A stretch of DNA of 6,492 nucleotides from Chlamydiae bacterium RIFCSPHIGHO2_12_FULL_49_9 (lineage in GTDB: Bacteria; Chlamydiota; Chlamydiia; Chlamydiales; SM23-39), in the NCBI GenBank assembly GCA_001794935.1, contig MGLY01000032.1, positions 1-6,492 of the forward strand, in the 5' to 3' direction. The translations under genes and the position numbers were made by a program. Numbering within the stretch: position 1 is the first letter of the stretch; every line of letters begins with the position of its first letter. Positions 1 to 6,492 of the stretch are shown here, piece by piece. Below the pieces are notes generated by a model. The model did not search any database. It was not told the DNA's origin and was given only the letters and a program-made list of their open reading frames with translations.

Positions 1-409
1 CGCGCATAGCAATGGATTTTCTTTGATCAGGAAAGTGCTTGGCGAGAGAGATGAGAGCTTGCTCATGCCCACGAGGATCTACGTGAAGCGAGTGCACGCG
101 CTGATGGAGAGAGTGAAAGTAAAAGGGATGGCTCATATCACGGGCGGAGCGTTTGGGAAGAATATCCCGAGGATGTTGCCCGAGGGGTTGGGCGCTCTGA
201 TTTATGGGGGCTGGCCAGTTCCCGAAGTATTTTTGAGGATCCAAAAAGCGGGGCGGATTGGGGTTGAAGAGATGCGCCGCGTCTTTAATCTGGGGATCGG
301 GTTTGTGCTGTGCGTTTCGCCAGGCGAGGCCAGGGAGCTTTTAAAAACGGAGAGCGACTGCTTTTTAGTTGGCGAAGTGGTGGGCGGCAGGGGGGTCTCA
401 TGGAAGTAG
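1..409 (+). CDS. purM: Phosphoribosylformylglycinamidine cyclo-ligase (AIR synthetase), C-terminal part, 5' end outside window
   Basis: PurM closes the imidazole ring, turning FGAM and ATP into AIR (step 5 of purine synthesis) in the cytosol as a homodimer. Only the last 135 codons are present; the first complete codon is at base 2 and the stop is TAG at 407-409. The visible part matches the C-terminal AIRS domain: a start resembling the HSNG(F/Y)SL(I/V)RKVL segment, then PTRIYVK, the KGMAHITGG motif followed by NIPRMLPEG, and FNLGIGFVL near the end. The ATP-binding N-terminal half lies upstream of the window. Two oddities: the linker between RKVL and LLMPTRIYVK is about 14 residues shorter than in E. 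coli PurM, and the third glycine of the usual ITGGG is alanine. No frameshift is seen, so the gene is probably functional. Its stop lies inside purL, a 10-base overlap that points to co-translation. An in-frame TTG at 23 is not the real start, because homology continues upstream to the window edge. Confidence 0.96.
   Translation, partial: AHSNGFSLIRKVLGERDESLLMPTRIYVKRVHALMERVKVKGMAHITGGAFGKNIPRMLPEGLGALIYGGWPVPEVFLRIQKAGRIGVEEMRRVFNLGIGFVLCVSPGEARELLKTESDCFLVGEVVGGRGVSWK
389..395 (+). promoter_or_regulatory. Ribosome binding site of purL
   Basis: The run AGGGGGG ends 4 bases before the ATG at 400 and lies within the last codons of purM. It supports ATG 400 over the in-frame GTG at 310, which would overlap purM by 100 bases and add 30 residues without PurS/PurL character. 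Confidence 0.55.
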
Positions 410-870
410 TCTCCGTCTTCTTAAAACCTGAGTTGAAAAACCCAAAGGCGTCCGAGCTTTGCCAGTCGATTAAGACTGTTTTGGGAATCGATGTTGAGAG
501 AGTCGCGATGGCTCAAGTCTATCGGATTTATAAGAAGTTAAGTCCTCAAAAATTGAAGAGGGTGGCAGAGAAGGTGCTGCTCGATCCGGTTTCGGAAACG
601 GCTAAGGGAGCGGAAAAGTCGTTTGATTGGTGCTTGGAGATTGGACTGAAAGAGGGACTGACCGACAATTTGGGACTCACTGCGCAGATTTCGATTGAGG
701 ATTTTTTAAAAGAGCCATTTAAGGCGGGCGAGTCCGTGAGGAGCTCGATTCGTTACTTTTTAAAGGGAAAGCTGACGCAAAAAGAGGTAAGGAGGATCGG
801 CGAAGAGCTTTTAGCCAATCGGCTCATTGAAGAGATCCGGGTCGAAAAATTGGGAGAGCGTCTATACAAA
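400..870 (+). other. PurS-like N-terminal region of PurL
   Basis: Residues 1-157 of PurL look like two consecutive PurS-type units. The first (about 1-65) begins with a beta strand, VVSVFLKPELKNPKA, resembling the start of free PurS (a V-V-x-LKP type strand followed by a helix). The second (about 74-150) begins FDWCLEIGLKEGLTDNLG, resembling the GVTDN segment found in fused PurL enzymes. In Bacillus-type systems PurS is a small separate protein that dimerises and bridges PurL and PurQ. A tandem arrangement would mimic that dimer within one chain. The motif resemblance is seen in the sequence; the two-unit reading and the boundaries are inference. Confidence 0.7.
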
Positions 871-3261
871 ACGATCGATCTTCCGGAAGATCCGAAGGAG
901 CTTTTGGAAATCAGCCGGAGCCGCCAGCTCGCTTTGAACCTAGACGAGATGCAGGCGATCCGAAACCACTACGCCTCTTTGCAAAGAGCGCCCACCGATG
1001 TGGAGATCGAGGCGATTGCGCAGACCTGGAGCGAGCATTGCAAACACAAGATCTTTCAGGCGAAAATCCGCTATTTAGAAGATGGAAAAGAGACTCTGAT
1101 CGATAGCCTTTTTTCAACGTACATAAAAAAAGCGACCGCGCTGATTGCCAAAGAGACAGGCGATTGGCTCGTCTCTGTCTTTAAAGACAATGCGGGGATC
1201 GTTCGGTTTAATGGGACGACTTTTCTCACTTGCAAAGTGGAGACGCACAATAGTCCATCTGCGCTCGATCCTTACGGCGGCGCGCTGACGGGAATTTTGG
1301 GCGTCAACCGAGATATTTTGGGAACGGGGACAGGCTCAAAACCGATTGCGAATATGGATGTTCTTTGCTTTGCGCCGCCCGATTACACAGGTGTCATTCC
1401 GGAAAAACTCCAACATCCGAAGCGGGTTTTAAAGGGCGTTTGCAAAGGGATCGAGCATGGGGGAAATAAGAGTGGGATCCCGACAGTCAATGGCGCTCTT
1501 GTCTTCGATCAGAGGTTTTTAGGAAAGCCGCTTGTCTACTGCGGAACGATTGGGCTTATGGCGGCGAGAGTTGGAGAAAGAGGAACTGAAACAAAGGAGA
1601 TTCAAGAGGGAGATTGGATCGTCCTCGCCGGGGGAAGAACGGGCAAAGACGGGATTCACGGGGCGACATTTTCATCTGAAGCGCTCCATGCGGAAAGCCC
1701 CACTTCAGCAGTTCAAATCGGAGATCCGTTTACCCAAAAGAAGCTATCTGATTTTCTGATCGACGCTCAAAAAAAAGGTCTTTATCGAACGCTCACCGAC
1801 AATGGAGCCGGCGGCATCTCTTCATCTGTGGGAGAAATGGCGCTCATCACAAACGGATGTGAGATCCATTTGGAAAAGGTGCCGCTCAAGTATCCGAATC
1901 TCGCCCCTTGGGAAATTTTGGTGAGCGAGTCGCAGGAGAGGATGACGCTCGCAGTGGGTGAGGAAACTAAAGACCAGCTTCAAAACTTGGCCGATTTTCA
2001 TGAAGTCGAGATCGCCTTCATCGGAAATTTTACAAAGACCGGACTTTTTCATGTCCTCTACGAAAAGCAAACCGTCGCCCTTCTCACGCTCGACTTTCTT
2101 CATGCAGGGGCGCCGCAGCTTGAGTTGGAAGCGGAAACAGCAAAGTCTCTCCCGATCAAGACGCCTCTTCCCCCATCCGATTTCAAACGAGATCTCCACG
2201 AGCTTCTCTTAAGATATACGATCTGCAGTAAAGAGAGCATCGTCCGCCAGTACGATCATGAGGTGCAGGGAGCAAGCTCTTTAAAACCTTTTGTCGGAAT
2301 TAAATCCGATGGACCTGGCGATGCGAGCATTTTGTGGCCGATCGAGCTCCAAAAAGAGAAAAAAGGCATCGTCGTATCCAATGGCATTTGCCCGAGATTT
2401 TCCGATCTGGACGCCTACGCGATGGGCGCAAATGCGCTCTCCGAGGCGATCTGCAATCAAGTCGCTGTTGGAGCAAACCCTTCAAAAATTGCGATCCTGG
2501 ATAACTTTTGCTGGCCCGATCCAATTTTTGATCCGGAAAAAACTCCCGACGGAAAGCACAAGCTCGCGCAACTCGTTCAAACGACCCAAGCGCTCTATGA
2601 TGGGGCGACCCTTCTCAAGACTCCGATTATTTCGGGCAAAGACAGCATGAAAAACGACTATCAGATCGGCTCTATCAAAATCTCGATCCCTCCTACTCTT
2701 TTAATCACTGCCGTAGGCGAGATTCCGGATGTAGAAAAGGCCGTCTCGATGGATGTGAAAGAAGCGGGAGATCTCATCTACGTCTTAGGGCTGACCAAGG
2801 GAGAGCTCGGCGGATCGGAATATTTTGGATTAAAAAATCTAAAAGGAGGCGCTCCGCCGTCAGTCGATTATCTTTTGCTGAAAAAGGAATGCGACGCCCT
2901 TTTTTCAGCAATGCAAAAAGAGTGCATCGCCTCTTGCCACGACTGTTCGGAAGGGGGACTCGGAGTTGCTTTAGCCGAGAGCTCTTTTGCCGGAGGACTC
3001 GGGTTGGAGATCGATCTCAAAAAAATCCCTGTCGATGGGCTTTTGAGCGATGCGGAAATTTTGTTCTCCGAGTCTGCCGCGAGGTTTGTCATCACTGTAG
3101 ATCCTAAAAGACAAAAAGAGTTTGAAAACGAGATGCAAGGACTCCCTTTCGCTCAAATTGGGGTGGTAAGGGGAGATGCCCAATTCATTATCAAAACGGT
3201 TTTTTCTGAGGATCTATTTAAACTCAAAGAGTCTTGGCAATCCCCTCTGAGGTCGATATGA
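400..3261 (+). CDS. purL: Phosphoribosylformylglycinamidine synthase, synthetase subunit with fused PurS-like N-terminus
   Basis: PurL makes FGAM from FGAR, ATP and ammonia delivered by the glutaminase PurQ (step 4). The 953-residue product reads, in order: a PurS-like N-terminus (about 1-157); a linker with the ISRSRQLALNLDEM and PTDVEIEAIAQ elements; TWSEHCKHK at 209-217, where H213 corresponds to the conserved His of the family; KVETHNSPSA at 279-288 in the first AIRS-like half; LTDNGAGGISSSVGEM at about 465-480; SESQERM at 509-515; RQYDHEVQG at 616-624 opening the second half; ISGKDSMKNDY at 744-754; and CHDCSEGGLGVALAE at 846-860. Every hallmark motif is intact. The length falls between small PurL (~740) and the single-chain enzyme (~1300), and there is no C-terminal glutaminase domain, which fits the separate purQ immediately downstream. 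ATG 400 is chosen for its G-rich ribosome binding site and short overlap with purM. The stop TGA overlaps the purQ start as ATGA. Confidence 0.97.
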   Translation: MEVVSVFLKPELKNPKASELCQSIKTVLGIDVERVAMAQVYRIYKKLSPQKLKRVAEKVLLDPVSETAKGAEKSFDWCLEIGLKEGLTDNLGLTAQISIEDFLKEPFKAGESVRSSIRYFLKGKLTQKEVRRIGEELLANRLIEEIRVEKLGERLYKTIDLPEDPKELLEISRSRQLALNLDEMQAIRNHYASLQRAPTDVEIEAIAQTWSEHCKHKIFQAKIRYLEDGKETLIDSLFSTYIKKATALIAKETGDWLVSVFKDNAGIVRFNGTTFLTCKVETHNSPSALDPYGGALTGILGVNRDILGTGTGSKPIANMDVLCFAPPDYTGVIPEKLQHPKRVLKGVCKGIEHGGNKSGIPTVNGALVFDQRFLGKPLVYCGTIGLMAARVGERGTETKEIQEGDWIVLAGGRTGKDGIHGATFSSEALHAESPTSAVQIGDPFTQKKLSDFLIDAQKKGLYRTLTDNGAGGISSSVGEMALITNGCEIHLEKVPLKYPNLAPWEILVSESQERMTLAVGEETKDQLQNLADFHEVEIAFIGNFTKTGLFHVLYEKQTVALLTLDFLHAGAPQLELEAETAKSLPIKTPLPPSDFKRDLHELLLRYTICSKESIVRQYDHEVQGASSLKPFVGIKSDGPGDASILWPIELQKEKKGIVVSNGICPRFSDLDAYAMGANALSEAICNQVAVGANPSKIAILDNFCWPDPIFDPEKTPDGKHKLAQLVQTTQALYDGATLLKTPIISGKDSMKNDYQIGSIKISIPPTLLITAVGEIPDVEKAVSMDVKEAGDLIYVLGLTKGELGGSEYFGLKNLKGGAPPSVDYLLLKKECDALFSAMQKECIASCHDCSEGGLGVALAESSFAGGLGLEIDLKKIPVDGLLSDAEILFSESAARFVITVDPKRQKEFENEMQGLPFAQIGVVRGDAQFIIKTVFSEDLFKLKESWQSPLRSI
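3249..3252 (+). promoter_or_regulatory. Ribosome binding site of purQ
   Basis: GAGG sits 5 bases before the ATG at 3258, inside the last codons of purL. It supports ATG 3258 over the in-frame TTG at 3234, which would add only eight residues that lack PurQ similarity. Confidence 0.5.
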
Positions 3262-4013
3262 GAAAAGTCAAAGCTCTCGTCCTTTCAGGATATGGGATTA
3301 ACTGCGAGGGAGAAATGGCGCACGGCGCGCTTCTCGGGGGCGCTGAGGTCACAACTGTTCATGCAAAGGCGTGGCTTCTTGGAAAAATCAATCTTCTCGA
3401 TTATCAGTTTCTCTTGTTTCCAGGCGGCTTTTCTTTTGGAGATGAGCTGGGCGCTGGAAAGGCGTTTGCCAACCGGATCTCCTTTTCGGGTCTCAAAGAC
3501 GAGCTTCTCGCCTTTATTGAAAAAGGGGGATGCATCCTCGGCGTTTGCAACGGCTTTCAGATCCTCGTCAAACTGGGCATTTTGCCGGGAATGGGATCTG
3601 CCGCCCTCATTAAAAATGAGAAGGGGCGATTTGAGTCGCGCTGGGTTCATCAAAATGTTCCCCCCTCAAAATCGATCTTCACTCAAGGACTCACTGAACT
3701 CTATCTCCCCATTCGGCATGGCGAGGGGAATTTTGTAGCAAGAAATCATAAGCTGCTTCAAAAAAACGGGCAGATCGCCCTTCAATACACAGAAAATCCA
3801 AACGGCTCCATCCTCTCTATTTCAGGAGTCTCCGATCCGACAGGGCGCGTTCTTGGGATGATGCCCCATCCAGAAGCGGCCCTCTTCTTCACTCAACGCC
3901 CCGAGTGGATCCGCGAAAAAGAGAAAATGAAAAGATCCAATCTCCCCCTTCCCAAAGAGGGGCCGGGCCTTGCCCTGTTTAAAAACGCCATCAATTACCT
4001 GGGTCAGTTATGA
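3258..4013 (+). CDS. purQ: Phosphoribosylformylglycinamidine synthase, glutaminase subunit
   Basis: PurQ is the class I glutamine amidotransferase subunit of FGAM synthase; it hydrolyses glutamine and channels ammonia to PurL. The 251-residue product starts with the family-typical VKALVLSGYGINCEGE, followed by LLFPGGFSFGDELGAGKAFA. The nucleophile elbow is GCILGVCNGFQIL with C97 as the predicted catalytic cysteine. PIRHGEGNF follows, and GMMPHPEAALFF carries the predicted partners H204 and E206, so the Cys-His-Glu triad is complete. Length is within or slightly above the usual 220-260 range. The start ATG overlaps the purL stop as ATGA, and its own TGA overlaps purH the same way, indicating translational coupling between partner subunits. 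No disruption is seen. Confidence 0.97.
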   Translation: MRKVKALVLSGYGINCEGEMAHGALLGGAEVTTVHAKAWLLGKINLLDYQFLLFPGGFSFGDELGAGKAFANRISFSGLKDELLAFIEKGGCILGVCNGFQILVKLGILPGMGSAALIKNEKGRFESRWVHQNVPPSKSIFTQGLTELYLPIRHGEGNFVARNHKLLQKNGQIALQYTENPNGSILSISGVSDPTGRVLGMMPHPEAALFFTQRPEWIREKEKMKRSNLPLPKEGPGLALFKNAINYLGQL

Positions 4014-5566
4014 AAAGAGCCCTTTTTTCCGTTACAGACAAGACAAACATCGATGTTTTCGCCAAAGGGCTTCTCGCTCTTTTTCCCACACTCGAGATCA
4101 TCGCATCGGGAGGCACCGCCGACCATCTTCAAAAGGCAAAAATTCCCTTCACTCCCCTCTCCCAAGTGACCGAGTTTCCGGAGTGTTTTGGAGGAAGAGT
4201 CAAAACGCTTCACCCGAAAATTTTCGGCGCCATTTTATACCGAAGGGGCATTGATGATGAAGAAGCCGCAAAACTCAATATTCAGCCGATTGATCTCGTC
4301 GTCTGCAATCTCTATCGGGAAGACAAGATCGACTCGATCGATATTGGGGGATCGAGCCTGATCCGCGCCGCTTGTAAAAACTGCGCATCTGTGGCGATTG
4401 TCGTAGGCAAAGAAGATTACGCTCCCCTACTCGATGAGCTCCGGCAAAAAAAAGAGCTCTCTCTGGAGACCAAAAAAGCGCTCGCTATAAAGGCGATCCG
4501 CGTCAGCGCAGCCTATGAAGGGAAAATTGCCGCGGGTTTAGACGGCGAAGAGAGGCTTTCTCTTTTCTTAGAGAGAGGAAAAAAGCTCTCCTATGGAGAA
4601 AATCCGGACCAGCAAGGATGGCTCTACTCCTTCCCCGAGCAAAAAGGGGTTGCGTCCTCTAAAATTTTGGGAGGAAAAGCGCTCTCCTATAACAACTATG
4701 AAGACGCCTCTGCCGCCTTTAGCGCGCTCCAAAAAATCAGCCACTTCCCTTCCGCTGCCATCATCAAACACGGCGGTCTTTGCGGCTATGCGACGGGAAA
4801 AACTTTAGTGGAGGCATTTCAAAGGGCGTGGGATGGCGACTCGAAATCGGCATTCGGCTCCGTTGTAGCCCTTTCTCGGGAGGCAGGAGAGGAGCTCTGC
4901 CAGGAGTTCTCCTCCCGCTACATCGAAGTGATCCTCGCTCCCTCATTTCATCCCCAATTTGTCGCTTGGGCGGCAAAGGCAAAACCCTCCCTTCGCCTTT
5001 TGGAAGTGGATTACAAAGAGGCGTCTCAAAAGCTCTACAGAAGCATCTCCGGCGGGCTTTTAGCTCAAACGGCAAAAAAACCAACAGTTACAGCGATTGA
5101 AAAGCTGTTTTTTCCCTTATCTGAAAAAGTGGGCGTCGCAACAAAGAAAAAGCCCGATCCTAAACAATCGGGCCTCTACTCTTTTGCCATTGCAGCGCTG
5201 CAGGCAGTTAAATCAAACGCCATTGTGCTCGTTCGGGAATATGCGCCCAATCTTTACCAACTCATCGGCGTAGGAGGCGGCCAGCCGAATCGGATCGATA
5301 GTCTGCAGCGCTTGGCCCTTCCCAAAGCGATCGAAAATTTGCGAAGAGAAATTCCGGAAGAGAAGATCAAAGGCGCTATCGGAGAGCTCGTCTTGGCAAG
5401 CGACGGCTTTTTCCCCTTTGCAGACAGCGTGAAGGCCGCATCCGATCTCGGCATTCAAACCTTTATCCAGCCCGGCGGATCGGTGCGCGACGCCGAAGTG
5501 ATCGAAGAGGCCGACAAACAGGGACTCTCGATGGTTTTTACCGGAGAGAGATATTTTAATCACTGA
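4010..5566 (+). CDS. purH: Bifunctional AICAR transformylase / IMP cyclohydrolase
   Basis: PurH catalyses the last two steps to IMP: formylation of AICAR using 10-formyl-tetrahydrofolate, then ring closure. The 518-residue protein has an N-terminal MGS-like cyclohydrolase domain (about 1-140) with SVTDKTNI at the start, ASGGTADH at 32-39, GGRVKTLHPKIFGAIL from 61, NLY at 100-102 and DIGGSSLIRAACKN at 111-124. R63, K65, Y102, D111 and K123 match human R64, K66, Y104, D125 and K137. The transformylase part shows SYGENPDQ at 194-201, GKALSYNNYEDA, the catalytic pair K253-H254, KSNAIV at 401-406, SDGFFPFADSV from 464, PGGSVRD at 488-494, and a C-terminal TGERYFNH. Oddities: 12 residues are missing between NLY and DIGG, the usual KHxNPCG reads KHGGLCG, and SAFGG reads SAFGS. 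The start overlaps purQ by ATGA without a clear ribosome binding site, so translation probably relies on coupling. Both activities look retained by motif content. Confidence 0.96.
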   Translation: MKRALFSVTDKTNIDVFAKGLLALFPTLEIIASGGTADHLQKAKIPFTPLSQVTEFPECFGGRVKTLHPKIFGAILYRRGIDDEEAAKLNIQPIDLVVCNLYREDKIDSIDIGGSSLIRAACKNCASVAIVVGKEDYAPLLDELRQKKELSLETKKALAIKAIRVSAAYEGKIAAGLDGEERLSLFLERGKKLSYGENPDQQGWLYSFPEQKGVASSKILGGKALSYNNYEDASAAFSALQKISHFPSAAIIKHGGLCGYATGKTLVEAFQRAWDGDSKSAFGSVVALSREAGEELCQEFSSRYIEVILAPSFHPQFVAWAAKAKPSLRLLEVDYKEASQKLYRSISGGLLAQTAKKPTVTAIEKLFFPLSEKVGVATKKKPDPKQSGLYSFAIAALQAVKSNAIVLVREYAPNLYQLIGVGGGQPNRIDSLQRLALPKAIENLRREIPEEKIKGAIGELVLASDGFFPFADSVKAASDLGIQTFIQPGGSVRDAEVIEEADKQGLSMVFTGERYFNH

Positions 5567-5574
5567 GGAACCAC

Positions 5575-5580
5575 TAGGAG
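5575..5580 (+). promoter_or_regulatory. Ribosome binding site of purC
   Basis: TAGGAG lies 6 bases before the ATG at 5587, in the 20-base spacer after purH. It is the best Shine-Dalgarno match in the window and fixes the purC start. I see no promoter or terminator in this short spacer. Confidence 0.75.
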
Positions 5581-5586
5581 ACTCTT

Positions 5587-6492
5587 ATGCAAAAGCTCAA
5601 CCTGCCTGAATTGGGAGCGCGCCGCCAGGGAAAAGTGCGCGATATTTACGAGAGCAAAGACCATCTGATTTTGGTTGCGAGCGATCGCCTCTCGATCTTC
5701 AATCGAGTGCTTCAAGAGCCCATCCAGGACAAGGGAAGAATTTTAACCGGCATTGCCCTTTTTTGGTTTGAAGAGACGAAAGATATCATTCCGAATCATG
5801 TCGTCTCCCATCCCGATCCAAATGTGATGGTCGTCAAAAAATGCACTCCGCTCCCCATTGAGATGATTGTTCGGGGCTATCTCGCCGGTTCGATGTGGAG
5901 AGACTATGCGAGCGGCAAAAGAATAAAATGCGGCATTTCTCTTCCTGAAAACCTCAAACAAAACGACCCTCTCCCCTCCCCCATTCTCACCCCCACAACA
6001 AAGAGCCAAGAGGGACATGACGAGGACATCACAAAAGAGGAAATCCTCGCCCAAAAGATTGTGTCTCCCGAACTTTGGAATGAGATCGAGAACAAAGCGA
6101 TCGCCCTCTATATGAGAGGAAACGACCTTCTCAAAAAGAGGGGCATGATCCTCGTCGATACCAAGTATGAATTCGGAATCGATCCAGAGGGAAAACTCAC
6201 TCTCATCGATGAGATCCACACCCCCGATTCCTCTCGCTTTTGGTTCCAAAAAGACCTCGAGAAAAAAGAGGTCCGCTTTCCCGATAAAGAGTTTGTGCGC
6301 GGGTGGGCAAGAAGCCAGGGCTTTACCGGAAATGGCCCTCTCATCTCCGTTCCGAAAGAAATCCAGGACAAAGTGCATCAGGGCTACAAAGAGGTCTATC
6401 AGGCCATCACGGGCTTTAGCCTTGAAAAAGAGTCGACACAGTTTCCGAAGCGGATGCTCCAAAATTTAAAAAAAGAGGGGATCGTCAAAGGG
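5587..6492 (+). CDS. purC: SAICAR synthase (phosphoribosylaminoimidazole-succinocarboxamide synthase), 3' end outside window
   Basis: PurC joins CAIR and aspartate using ATP to give SAICAR. The frame stays open for 302 codons to the last base of the window; no stop is reached. Motifs in order: RQGKVRDIYES (13-23), the nucleotide-binding lid, with K16 as the usual lysine; VASDRLSIFN (30-39); KGRILT from 49; IPNHVVSHPDPNV (68-80); VRGYLAGSMW (95-104); ILTPTTKSQEGHDEDIT (133-149); ILVDTKYEFG (188-197); and LIDEIHTPDSSRFW (206-219). The NHV, PDPNV and TPTTK elements place it in the longer ~300-residue form related to yeast Ade1, not the ~240-residue E. coli or Bacillus type. By length only a few codons should be missing. 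The usual SAFD or SxFD reads SIFN here (N39). The ATG is preceded by a good ribosome binding site. As the fifth consecutive pur gene it surely belongs to the operon, though it is the only one not overlapping its upstream neighbour. Confidence 0.96.
   Translation, partial: MQKLNLPELGARRQGKVRDIYESKDHLILVASDRLSIFNRVLQEPIQDKGRILTGIALFWFEETKDIIPNHVVSHPDPNVMVVKKCTPLPIEMIVRGYLAGSMWRDYASGKRIKCGISLPENLKQNDPLPSPILTPTTKSQEGHDEDITKEEILAQKIVSPELWNEIENKAIALYMRGNDLLKKRGMILVDTKYEFGIDPEGKLTLIDEIHTPDSSRFWFQKDLEKKEVRFPDKEFVRGWARSQGFTGNGPLISVPKEIQDKVHQGYKEVYQAITGFSLEKESTQFPKRMLQNLKKEGIVKG

Noticed and set aside
310..399. Upstream GTG start extending PurL by 30 residues
   Set aside because: The extension reads through purM in another frame, is Arg/Gly-rich and has no PurS-like character. 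ATG 400 has a G-rich ribosome binding site.
1822..2199. Antisense open frame of 125 codons inside purL
   Set aside because: It covers a region where the + strand encodes conserved PurL motifs (SESQERM, GEM). No ribosome binding site or homology was evident.
3285..3738. Open frames on both strands of over 100 codons within purQ
   Set aside because: They are shadows of purQ, whose frame carries the full catalytic triad.
4764..5100. Paired 106-codon frames on both strands within purH
   Set aside because: They have low-complexity Arg/Gly/Pro/Ser-rich translations and overlap the transformylase domain of purH.
5567..5586. Possible promoter or terminator between purH and purC
   Set aside because: The spacer is only 20 bases, holds a ribosome binding site, and shows no hairpin with a T-run or promoter boxes.
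5743..6462. Antisense open frame of 239 codons opposite purC
   Set aside because: It lies entirely within the motif-rich purC frame. The translation shows no recognisable family, and its openness follows from the codon bias of purC.

Overview
The window lies wholly inside a bacterial de novo purine biosynthesis operon. Five genes, all on the + strand, fill it from end to end: the 3' end of purM, a complete purL whose N-terminus looks like fused PurS, a complete purQ, a complete purH, and a purC that is still open at the last base. Every call rests on recognised family motifs read in the translation. There are no tRNA, rRNA, CRISPR, insertion-sequence or phage features, and no intergenic gap longer than 20 bases.

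Layout: purM (1-409, 5' end missing) overlaps purL (400-3261) by 10 bases. purL overlaps purQ (3258-4013) by an ATGA, and purQ overlaps purH (4010-5566) by another ATGA. After a 20-base spacer with a clear ribosome binding site comes purC (5587 to the window end, 3' end missing). The packing implies one polycistronic mRNA with coupled translation. The operon's promoter and terminator lie outside the window.

Pathway: PurL with PurQ, and the PurS-like part fused to PurL, convert FGAR to FGAM. PurM closes the imidazole ring to give AIR. PurC makes SAICAR from CAIR and aspartate. PurH formylates AICAR and cyclises it to IMP. PurF, PurD, PurN or PurT, PurE/PurK and PurB are not in the window and would have to be encoded elsewhere.

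Organism: a bacterium with roughly 50% G+C. The phylum cannot be fixed from these genes. The ~950-residue PurL with separate PurQ and no free-standing PurS excludes the ordinary gamma-proteobacterial layout (one ~1300-residue PurL) and the Bacillus layout (separate purS, purQ and ~740-residue purL). The style of the sequence made me think of deeper Gram-negative lineages such as environmental Chlamydiota, but that is only an impression.

I did not find a previously undescribed system. The points worth a second look are the PurL fusion architecture, a 12-residue deletion and an altered KHxNPCG motif in PurH, a shortened linker in PurM, and a clear drift of GC skew on the coding strand from G-rich to C-rich along a single operon.
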